Of a stretch of 64,000 nucleotides of DNA, positions 32,563 to 42,844 are shown piece after piece. Every line of letters starts with the position of its first letter. The stretch's first letter is position 1. The notes under the pieces are model-generated. The model had not been told where the DNA came from, did no database searches, and saw only the letters and a program-made list of their open reading frames with translations. The stretch is from Anaeramoeba ignava (Eukaryota > Metamonada > Anaeramoebidae). A program made the translations under genes and the position numbers. The stretch is from contig JAPDFW010000087.1 of NCBI GenBank assembly GCA_028826165.1, forward strand, positions 1 through 64,000, written 5' to 3'.

Positions 32563-35500
32563 TCATTTCTTCTTTAATTCTGATGTTGTTTGAACTTCAT
32601 ATTCAACAAGAAAACGAGGAAGAATTCTTTGTTCATGAAAAATTCCAATTTCATCTCCTTCAATTGAATTTAATTCTTCTTCAGAAATAGGATAATAAGA
32701 ACGTCTTGGTCTTGCATTAAAATCACGAACTTTTTCAAAAATATCTCTTGTTTTGTTTTTGAATTTAACAAGAGTATAATGTGAATCAAAACCTTCTTCC
32801 AAACCTCTTCCAACATTAACCTTTGAAACAGGATTTGGTAAACCTAATAAAACCCAACACATAATAAGTTGGAAATTATTTTGGACATTTTCATTTTGAT
32901 TTGAAAAATTTTGATTTGAAAAATTTTGATTTGAAACATTTTGATTTGAAACATTTTGAGAAAGACTTTTTGATTTAATTTCCAAATAATATTGTCCATA
33001 TGAAGGTTCTTGAGTTAAATAAATTGCTTTTCCAAAATATCCAGGATCTGTTGTTGACAAATTAAGCAATCCTTTCTCACAAATACTGTGGATATATCGC
33101 TTGTCTGTTCCATGAAAGGCAACAATCGGATTTTCTTTTCTTCCTTTTAAAAGTCCGTCAGCATTCCACAAATGCTCCAAATATTTTGCTCCAATATGAT
33201 CATCTGGATGAGTAAATTTATAATATTCCACAAAATTAAAGTCTTTCGATAAGCTTTTCATCTTCAAATTAATTGTATTTGATAATATTTTCTGCTCCTC
33301 TGCAAATTTGCGTTCCAGTTTGGGATTAATAATAACTGAAACTCTTTTCACTTTATAAATATGTTGTTTGTCTTCTCCAACAAATCTATAGAAAGCAGCT
33401 TCCGCTTTCAAAAATAAAAATGCTGCATATGATGAATTCCCTACTGCATGCGGCTTTGAAATGTGCACAATATTTGCTACTGTTTCGCCTGTTTTTTCAT
33501 CTTTGATGTTCTCAATTCCCTCGATTAGTTCTTGACTTGAAAATAAAGAGAAATTATCAATTTTATAATAAAAATCTTCATCCTTCTTGATTCTGGAAAT
33601 AATTTCGCTAATCTGATAGAAAGAGGGTCGTTCTCGTGGATTCTCGGAAAGACATTCCATGATTAATTGTTGGATATATTGAGGGATATTTTCTGGGAAT
33701 TTCAAAACAGATAAAAGTGATGCAAATGGTTTTTGACCAGTGAAAAGTTCATAAAGAATAATCCCAAAACTGTAAACATCCGATTTTTCCCCATATTTCT
33801 TTTCCTTCAAAATCTCCGGCGCAACATATTCAAACGTGCCCATGATATTTCCTGACATTGTTGTTGATTTGTCCGATATAAACGGTCGTGATAATCCAAA
33901 ATCACAAATTTTGCAAATTAAATTTTCATCCAATAAAATGTTGCTTGGTTTCAAATCCAAATGCAGAATGTTCTGGGAATGCAAATAGCACATCCCTTGC
34001 ACAATTTCTTGCACAATTTTCAATTTGTCTTCCATTGTTAGTTTGTTCTTGTATTTTTCACTTGTGTTTTCAATATAATTTTTCAAACTTCCTCCTTCAA
34101 CAAATTCAACAACAATACAATTTTCTTGTTTTTCCGTTTTAAATGTTCCAAAAAATTTCACAATATTTTTGTGTCTAATCGTACTCAATGTTGCCACTTC
34201 TGATTCAAACATTTTTTGGTTTTCCATTTGAATTTTTTTGATTGCAACTTTTGTTGATCTGAATAAAATAATATTTTTTTTTTGTTACAAAAAATAAATG
34301 AAGAGATTAAATAAGATATTTGAATAAATATTCTCTTCTTTTTGTTATTTTTTTTTTATACCGATAAGTTCCATATTCAACTATACTATTATGTTCTTGA
34401 TCAATTAATTCAATTACATGAACTTCCTCAGGATTAATTATTCTTCTTTCAGATAAAATACTGACTCTAATAGATCTACTACTAATTGAGTTTTTATTTG
34501 CAACATCCAAATCTAACATATATTGGCCATTGAAGTTTGGTATGTATGAAACAGTATATTCTCCATTTTGATTATCGATTACTTTCAATGGCTCATTTAT
34601 ACTTGAGAAAATGGCTCTTATTTTTTCTCCTCCTGTTTTAATTAAATTTCCATATTCATCATATGCTTGAATTATAAATTCTGTCTCTTGATTTTCTATT
34701 GCTCTGAATGCTTTTTCTCCAATTATTTTCGATTTATTTATATCAATTTCACCTGGAATGATTTGGATATAACAATTTTTTTGTTTCAATCTTTTTCTTC
34801 CAATTTTAACTGTGATATGAAATTTTCCGATTTGGGTTGATGATAAAATTAAATCATAAGTACCATTATTATTATCTTTTGCAAATCCATCAATAATTTT
34901 TCGATGTTTTTTCTTTTTATTTTGATTTGAATTTTGAATTTGATTTGAATTTTGATTTGAATTTTGAATTTGATTTGAATTTTGAATTTGAATTTGATTT
35001 GAATTTTGAATTTGATTTGAATTTTGAATTTGATTTGAATTTTGAATTTGATTTTGAATTTGATTTAAATTTTGAATTTGATTTTGATTTTGATTTTGAT
35101 TTTGATTTGAATTTTCATTTAAATTTTCATTTAAATTTTCATTTTCATGATAACTCATATAAACACTAATTAAATCTAAATTTCCTCCATAAGCAATTGA
35201 TTCTTTTCTTTTTGTATATAATTTTAATGTAAATATTATATTTTCTCCTGCTTTAAACTGAAATAAATATTAAATTAAAATTAAAATTAAATAAATTTAA
35301 AATTAAATCAAATTAAATTAAATTAAATTAAATTAAATTAAAATTAAATTGAAATTAAAATTAAAATTAAAATTAAAATTAAATTAAAATTAAAATTAAA
35401 ATTAAAATTAAAATTAAAATTAAAATTAAAATTAAATTAAATTAAATTAAAATTAAAATTAAATTAAAATTAAAATTAAAATTAAAATTAAAATAAAATT

Positions 35501-38500
35501 TTCATACAGTTTTCATCTTTTCTTCACTTTCAGAAAACTCTAAGATATTGGAATAAGTTGAAGAAGGTCCAGAAATTGTTCTGAAAGTAAATATTTCTGA
35601 CCATAAACTGAAACCAACTTTATTTTGAGCTCTGATCCTGAGATTATATTCTTTTGAAGGCTTTAAATTTGTTAATAAAATTGAGTTTTGAGATGTTTGG
35701 AAATTTTCCGAATAAGAATATTGTTGAGAAGAAACCTCAATTTCATAAAAATCAATTAAAGAACCATTGAAAGAAGGTTCTTTCCATTCAATAACAGCTT
35801 GAATCGAATCAATTCGTGAACAATAAATTTGAGAAAGTGGAATTTTTTCAGGAGAAGAAATTGAAATTGTTGAAAATTCTTCCCATTCAATCCAATTTGT
35901 CCAATAAATAGAATTATAACAGCAACCACGGACTTTATATTTTGATTGGGGAAGTAAATTATTGAAGATTGCTCCTTCTTCAAATGAACAAAGTGTTTCT
36001 TGAATCGAAACATTTTGTGAGTGAGTTAGTTGTAATGCAAATTGAATTTTCCCAAGTGATTTATGAATTTGACTATAAGAATCAAGAATGTGAATGCGGT
36101 CTCCAGAAACAAGAGAAACTTTGATAACCAATGATGTTGGTCTGGAGATGCACGAGAGCTTTAGGGAAAGAACTGTGTAATCAACTATAAAAAATGGAAT
36201 AACCGAAAAAGAATTTGGAAACTCAATCAAATCGGAATCAGCTTTCTCTCCTCTTGATGAAGGATAAAGTTGCTCAGCAGAATAAATCCATGGAGAATTC
36301 TTTTTCAATAGTTTTTGACGCATTGCAATTTTCTCATTTTTACTTGTCAAAAGTGTATAATTTGAATCAAAACCAGGAATAAATTTGCCATGCTCCGCTT
36401 TCGTTTGCGGAAATGGAACCCCTATCATCCCCTTGCAGCACATCAACCTATTATTGGGTAAATCAATGCTTGTAGTTTGATTATCTTTTTTCTGTGGTTG
36501 TTGGGTTAAAATGTTTGGATTTGTTTGCATATTGGAAAGTGAATAAAACCTGCTTCCTGTACCAAGCATTTGAGAAAATAATGGTGCTGCTCGTTGAAAC
36601 CCTTGCGCACAAATCTCATGAATCTCGTTATGTGAGACAGGTCGCCAGCACAGTATCTCATGTTCGTTGTGTGTTTCCAAAAAATCTTCAGTTGATTTTC
36701 TCAAATAATCAAGATAGGATTTCCCAAGAGAGTTGGATTTGATTCGAGGAAGACTTTGATTTGTGTTTGTGCTCTGATTCATCTCACTTGGATCTTTCAT
36801 GTTTATTGGATGTTTAATTTCCTCGATTTGCGCATTTCCTGATGACAATCTACTGCAAATTTCAACATATTTTTCAAGAATATTTGTAGGTTCATTGTAT
36901 TTTTGTCTCAATAACTTTCTGTGTTTGTTATAACTCCGTTCCAAATAGCGGTTCAAGACTAAAGAGACCTTTGTTACTCGGAAAACAAGCGGGGTTGCTC
37001 CAATAAACTCAAGAAATTTGCGTTCTGCTCGAAGAAAAAATTCCGATCCCAAATCATAACTTTCAATCCCTTCAAAATGACTATCGCTTAATAAATGTGC
37101 AAATCCAAAATTAAGGCGTTGGTCGTTGATGAGATTTTTCAGGAGCTGATAATCGCCGAGTGGACGATGGATATGGACAAGCATACCAACAACTGTGTTA
37201 CTTTCATTTGCAACAATTGGGCTCACGTTTTCATTGGAAACAGAATATAAGATTTGGGAATGATTCCAGTGAAAACAGTCGTATGATAATTCCCATAGCT
37301 TTCGAAGTATCAGATCCATTGTCAGATACTCTTTTCCTTCTAAACTGTATGCATTCTCGCATTTATTAACCAAATCACTTATTTTTTCTCTTATTTTTGG
37401 ACTCATTTTTTCTTCATCTGAAAAGTCTCCAAAAAAGGATTCAGCCAATTTCCCAAAGGCATATATATCTTTTGGAATCTGGTCTATTGGTGGATTCAAG
37501 GAATTTGCAATTCCAATCATTTCCAATCCATTGGGCGGAATATTATCCCATTGTTTGTCTCCAAAAAAATTTATTCTAAACTCATTTTCAGGATTTACCC
37601 CAATCATTGTCTTGTGCAGATTTCCATGAACAATTCCCTTGCGGTGGAGATATAATAATCCTTGGGCAATCTGCACTAACGCATGTATTTTATATTCGAC
37701 ACTTTTTTTTTTCAAAAATTCAATTTCAAGTTTATTCTCAAAATTCTCAGTCACAACCCAGATTGTTGACTCATTAGAAAGATACCCAATCATTGGGATA
37801 ATGTTCGGATGAGAAATCCCAGATAAATTCGAAATGCGCCTCTTTAGTTCCATGTGGATATGCGGGAGAAGATTGGAACATTTTGTAACAATCACAATTT
37901 GATCTCCAAATTTTGCTTTCCAAGAAATCATTTTGATTGAAAAATTCTTTATGAAGAAATCACTCGATTTTTTTTCCACATCTGAATTGGATTGCTGCGG
38001 AAAAACTGTGGGATCTTCATTTTCAAAAACGGGAAATTTGGGGTCTTCTTGCTCACTTGATTGATCAATAAGATCTTCTTCTGAAAAATTTGGAATTTGA
38101 GGTAATTTTGTAATTTCGAAATTTGAATCAGCAAAAACAGGAAGAATAAAAGTTTTCCAAACTCCTTCAGAAGAAACAAAGAGAAAAAGTCTTCCAGGAG
38201 TTATTGGAGTGAAAGATATTGCAAAACTTCCGTCTTTGTTGTCAGTGATATTTGAACTAATTGTATGAAAATTTTCACATTTGATAACAACTTGCATTTT
38301 TTGACCTCCCATTTTAATCTTATTTCCATGTTCATCAAATAACTGAAGGATAACTGTGGAATTTTTGCCTGAGAGTAACGGACTTGAAGGATCTATTCCG
38401 TTTCCATGGAGAATACACTTTGAAAGACAGATTTTTCCTGAAAAAACGTGGAAAACAAAAGGCTCAGTATTTCCTGTTAAAAGATTAACAAATTTACGAG

Positions 38501-40868
38501 AATGAGATTTTTTGGATCGTGGTTGATTTGGACTTTCTCTTCTGCGAGCTTCAGCCAAACTGTACATGCAGAAAGCCCTGTATATTCCTACTGTTTTGGG
38601 TTTAAAAGTGAATGTGTAAGTTCCGTCAAGATTATCTGTGATTTCACCGTTATAAGGAGTTTCTTGCTTTTCTTGATCCTCAGAGGCTTCTTTGCACCGC
38701 AACATAAACGAGAACAGATTTGCACAACCTCCGTTATAGAGTCGCGCTCCTGTGCTGTCGAATGTTTCGATGATGAAACGCAAAGGCTCACCAGAGAAGA
38801 ATTGGGTTTTCTCAGAAATTTTTGCCAAGTCTTTGATCTGTGTTTTGGAGAAATCGGGCAGTCTGAAAGTGTGGACCTCACTCCATTCACTGTATCCTAT
38901 TGAGTTTCTTGAGCGGACGGATATGTAGTATGTTGTTGATTTTGGGGAAACATTCTTGATTCTAATTTGGCATTCTTTTGAGAAAAAAATATTTGGATCA
39001 TAAGGTTCAATTTTGATTTCATATTCTATCACTGATGTTAGAGGATTGGAGGGTTTTGGGGAAGGTGTTTGCATAAGATTTGTTTCTCGCATGCTTTGTG
39101 TATGCATGTTAGAAAGCGTCTGCACAGATCTTAGTTTGGGTGTTCCTTTTTGTTGTGAGACTGAAGATGAGCGGAAAAGTGAATTGAAGAATCCGGACTT
39201 ATTTGATTGGGCTTGTTTGAGAGGTGCGGACTCCCAGCTCACAGAGATCTCATGTTTATTGATCGCGTTGAGGATGATTTGAGGGATTTTTTTTGGAGGA
39301 AATGCGCCCTTTGATGCGTTTCTGAGGAGCTTGATTGCACCTGTTTTTTTGGCTTTTTTTGCAACACTAAGTGGAGTTGCTCCCATTATTTTCTTCTTTT
39401 TCGCCTTTGGGTTGGCGTTGTGGAGAAGAAGAAGCGAGACAATTTCGATGTTCCCTATTTCTGCAGCGATATGCAAAGGAGTCGTGTCGTTTTCCTTTAT
39501 GTCAACAACAACACCCATTCTCAATAGAAATCTTAATCCATCTACATTTGATTTGTTCACACACTCCCAAAGCAAGCTTCTTGGATCGTATTGTGTTTGT
39601 AGTCTTTCTGCTATTTTTTGCATTTCGGGGCACTTCTTCATCTCAATCTCAAGCGATGTTGAAATTCGTATTTGTTTTTGAAGATATTTCGAAATTTTGT
39701 CGAAACTCCATCTTTTCAGTGGATCATTTTCCCAGCAAACCTGGATAAGAACAAGTAAGTTTTTACTGATAAGATTTGTGTAATTTTTCGGATCAAAAGG
39801 AGGCTTGAATTTTTCATGGACAATCTTATTGAAAAGGTTATTTGTCATTGCACCAAACTCACTGAAAGGAATTCGACGAGTCAAGACATAATATGCAAGA
39901 AATCCGAAGCTGTAGATATCGTTTGTGGGGGATTTGCTCCCAGAAATAAATGCCTCAGGAGCATCCACAATGGCATCCAAAAAATTTGAATTTTCCCGAA
40001 AAGCGGTTTGAATTGAGGACAAATTTTCGCTTAGATTCTGAATTTGAGAAGATTTCTGCAAAACATTCATCATATTACTTTTGGCTTCTGCGAAAATCAA
40101 TGGAATCACTTTCACACTCAAGTGAGAATCGATTAAAACATGATCTGCACTGAGTTTGTGATGTTGTAAACCAATCTTATAAAGAAATTCCATTCCTTGA
40201 GAAATTTGCAGAAGAATCAAAAGAACATTTCGTTCTGTTAATTTTTCAGGGAATTTGGATACGAAATGGCTCAGCGAAATGGAGTCTGGAAAATACTCGA
40301 CAATCAAAGAAAGAGGCGACTTGGTGAATCCGTAAAATCGAAGCACATTTGGATGTGAATAACTAGATGTAAGAAGCGTAATTTCATGAAGAGACAATCG
40401 ATCCAAACCGCTTTGTGTTTTTAAAGTGTGAATGGCGATCCTCTTTGAGTTGTAAACCCCTTCGAAAACAGAAAGATTTGGCGACTCAAAAAGTTGTTTT
40501 CCAAACTGAATTTTTTCTGATTGAATTTCAAAAGGAACAATCACATGATTCCAAAACGAATTGATTTGCGAATTTTCCACAAATTTATTGTACTCAGTAA
40601 TGACCTGATTCAACTCAGAAATTATCTCAGGAATAACTGTTTCTTGGGTGATTGTGTAAATTTCATTTTGGAAAGATTGAATAAATTGACAACTCATAAA
40701 AATATAATAAAGAATTCCTTTATTTTTTGATAAAACAAATGATTTTCTTAATTCATGGATTTTATGTGATTTACTATTTAGTTCTTCTTTTTCTGAGAGT
40801 TTTTTTATTGTTAAGATGATTTCTGAAATTAAATTTTTATCTGATTCTGTTGATATTGTAAATGACAT
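32563..40868 (-). CDS. Giant multidomain protein: pseudokinase-ANK-FN3-filamin x2-pseudokinase-ART-FN3 x2-filamin x2-TKL kinase-PARP-type ART
   Basis: Three exons (35508-40868, 34362-35257, 32563-34258) join exactly in phase to 2,650 aa; the ATG at 40868 is preferred over an upstream TTG. Approximate domains: pseudokinase 115-400 (beta3 Lys is His in 'RIAIHTLK'; no HRD or DFG); ankyrin 430-520; FN3 525-670; filamin repeats 685-780 and 815-915; second pseudokinase 975-1195 (HGNLH and NFFG replace HRD and DFG); degenerate PARP-like domain 1275-1590; FN3 pair 1595-1775; filamin repeats 1788-2050, the first carrying an NQ/IQ-rich insertion; active-looking TKL kinase 2070-2310 (K2093, HLDLKPSN with D2187, DFG D2205); PARP-type ADP-ribosyltransferase 2365-2645 (H2468 of FHGT, Y2499 of KAIYL, E2622). 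No signal peptide or membrane segment is seen, so it is probably cytosolic. Substrates are unknown. Confidence 0.85.
35262..35500. repeat. AAAATT/AAATT array filling intron of the kinase-ART gene
   Basis: Makes up nearly all of intron 35258-35507. The upstream exon would otherwise end MKTV-stop at 35502. The donor GTATGA and acceptor TTTATTTCAG bring MKT|FKAGENIIFTL in phase, joining two blocks that each look like separate genes at first sight. Confidence 0.85.
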
Positions 40869-41020
40869 TTTAAAAAGCAAAATGAAAAAAAATGAAAAAA
40901 ATGAAAAAATGAAAAAAATGAAAAAATATTTTTTCCGATTTATTTTATTTTTTTTTTTGAAAGAAGAAGGAAATATTTTTGAAAAGAAAAGAAAAAAATA
41001 AAAGTTTTTGGTGTTTTTGA
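40869..41020 (-). promoter_or_regulatory. 5' flank of the kinase-ART gene
   Basis: Minus-strand tandem spacer. Next to the start it shows repeated TGAAAAAA/ATGAAAAAA steps (40880-40927), then an A-to-T switch and T-runs, as at the other gene starts. Confidence 0.45.
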
Positions 41021-42640
41021 TTAAAAAAATTTGTGTATAATTCCGGAAATAAATCGGATAAATTGAGTATAAACTGGAATCAAAACATCATTTTTCAAAG
41101 TAATAAAAATTCCTAAAAAGGAGATCCAAATTTTGTGAAAAGTTTTGAGAACAGGAGAAATAATTTTATCAATCAAAACGTATTTCACTAATTTAACAAT
41201 TGAAATGATTTTTTTGATGAAAAGTTTAAAAACAAACAAAGTTGGATTCCAAACACGATTTTTAACAAAAATTGCGAATCCTTTGATAGCTTTCCAAACA
41301 GGATAAACGACGTGAAAATAGACAGTTTTTGGAATGTAAAGAAGGATGAACGAAGAGAATCTTTTTGAGCGGAAAAATATTTTGCTTGCGAAAATGGAAA
41401 AAATTTTAAACGAAATTAAAATGATATTGTTATGCACAAATTTGGGGATTTTGACAACAAAAATTTTTGAGTATCGCTTGGAAAAAGAAAGAACTGGCCG
41501 AAGAAAACGGCGATAAAAAAACTTGGGGATTTTGATAAAAAGGAACTTCAGATAGAACTTGATCTGGAACTTGTATTTTCGATAGACTTTTCTGTAGAAA
41601 AAAGAAGGTATTTTGACAAAAATAAACAGAAAAGCAATTTTTGACTTGCGATAAACAGGAAGGATAAGTTTTCTGTAGACAAACAAGGGGAACTTTACGA
41701 AAAGAGCGTTTTTGATGATTCGGAGAAGGCGTATTCTGGGGTTTACAATTGCGTCGTAAATGAGGAACGGGAGTTTAAACACGAAAAATCTGAAAATTTT
41801 CCGAACTCTTTTGATTGTATAAATTATGAATTGTTTGTAAATAAACTTGGGAATTTTCAACATGAAAAAACGGTAAATTAGGGAAAGTAACGGAACAATA
41901 TAACGGACTAATAAACGATATAATTTGACTGGAATTTCCACAAATAAATATTTGAAAAATTTCCGAATTCGTTTGAAAGAGTCGCTCAGCCATTTGTCAT
42001 ACATTTGAAGAGGGAAATCCCAGAGGATGAAGATGACCCATTCGTAGACGAAATTTGCAGAAGGAATGATAATCCGTCGCCAACAAAAAACAGGTAATTT
42101 GACAGACAAAAATTTGACTGTTCTGACCAAGTTGTAAACAATAGGATCAACAAAAGTACGATAAATGTATTTCGGAAAGTATAATATGATATATTTGAAA
42201 AGCAATATCAGAACTTTTCGGATTCTTCCGCCGAAAAGAAAGTTGATTTTTGAGTAGATTTTCATGGCAATTGCGACAATAGGCAAAATTAACTTGGATT
42301 TGATAAAAGAATATAAATTGAAAATTTTTTCTAAAATTCTATCTAAATTGCGAGAAAAAAAGCCCACAATTGACCAGAAACCATAGATAATGATGTTCTT
42401 GATAAAGATGAAAAGCTTAATTATGACTTTTTTGATCAGAAATTTGAGAATTTTTGGGGAATAATAAATCAAAATGACTGGTGAAAAAATAATTGCAATT
42501 AAAACAAAAAATATCTTTTTAAATATGTTCATATTATTCCAATCAAATTGTTTTTGTGAAATGATGTTTTTGATTTCATTTGAATTGTTTGTTTTTTCTG
42601 AACTACGTGTTCTTAATTTAGAATCATTTAATTCATTCAT
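41021..42640 (-). CDS. Basic hydrophobic protein of 27-residue repeats (unknown family)
   Basis: Single exon of 539 aa. After a polar N terminus of ~40 residues the protein is almost wholly hydrophobic plus Lys/Arg. From about residue 150 it reads as consecutive 27-residue repeats of the form F-h-h-h-K-h-P-K-F-h-Y-R-x-h-h-x-P-h-x-x-h-x-R-h-x-K. Examples are FFMLKIPKFIYKQF, ALFVKFPLFVYRKL, FLFIKIPKFFYRRF and IFVVKIPKFVHNNI. About ten units are recognisable, the inner ones exactly 27 long. There is no signal peptide or classical transmembrane spacing. The K-h-P-x-h-h-Y-R core suggests repeated amphipathic membrane-binding segments (inference). I do not recognise the family. It is divergent from the RhoGAP gene, with a 204-bp spacer. 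Confidence 0.75.
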   Translation of the reverse strand: MNELNDSKLRTRSSEKTNNSNEIKNIISQKQFDWNNMNIFKKIFFVLIAIIFSPVILIYYSPKILKFLIKKVIIKLFIFIKNIIIYGFWSIVGFFSRNLDRILEKIFNLYSFIKSKLILPIVAIAMKIYSKINFLFGGRIRKVLILLFKYIILYFPKYIYRTFVDPIVYNLVRTVKFLSVKLPVFCWRRIIIPSANFVYEWVIFILWDFPLQMYDKWLSDSFKRIRKFFKYLFVEIPVKLYRLLVRYIVPLLSLIYRFFMLKIPKFIYKQFIIYTIKRVRKIFRFFVFKLPFLIYDAIVNPRIRLLRIIKNALFVKFPLFVYRKLILPVYRKSKIAFLFIFVKIPSFFYRKVYRKYKFQIKFYLKFLFIKIPKFFYRRFLRPVLSFSKRYSKIFVVKIPKFVHNNIILISFKIFSIFASKIFFRSKRFSSFILLYIPKTVYFHVVYPVWKAIKGFAIFVKNRVWNPTLFVFKLFIKKIISIVKLVKYVLIDKIISPVLKTFHKIWISFLGIFITLKNDVLIPVYTQFIRFISGIIHKFF

Positions 42641-42844
42641 AATTAAAAAGAAGAAAAAAATGAAAAAAAAAAAAATAAAAAAATTTATATTTAAAGCAAA
42701 AAAAAAACGAAAAAAAAGAAGAAAATTTTTTTTTCATTTTTTTTTTTCAATTAAAATTAAAATTAAAATCAAAATCAAAATCAAAATTAAAATCAAAATC
42801 AAAATCAAAATACAAATCAAATCAAAATCAAAATACAAATTAAA
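42641..42844. promoter_or_regulatory. Bidirectional promoter, 27-repeat protein / RhoGAP
   Basis: 204 bp between divergent ATGs. The half next to 42640 has the A-run/TGAAAAAA block and a T-run with TTTTTTTTCATTTTTTTT. The half next to 42845 is an AAAATC/AAAATT hexamer run ending just before the ATG. Confidence 0.45.

Noticed and set aside
35502-35510. End of the large kinase gene at MKTV-stop and a separate gene starting MSYHENEN
   Set aside because: Donor GTATGA and acceptor TTTATTTCAG join in phase 0, the sequence upstream of MSYH is an in-frame filamin segment, and the total length becomes an exact multiple of three. Two genes remain possible only if cDNA shows it.
38502-39748. Several forward frames of 90-133 codons opposite the large kinase-ART exon
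   Set aside because: Overlap a coherent 1,787-codon exon on the other strand; they arise from the less AT-rich composition there and carry no recognisable domains.
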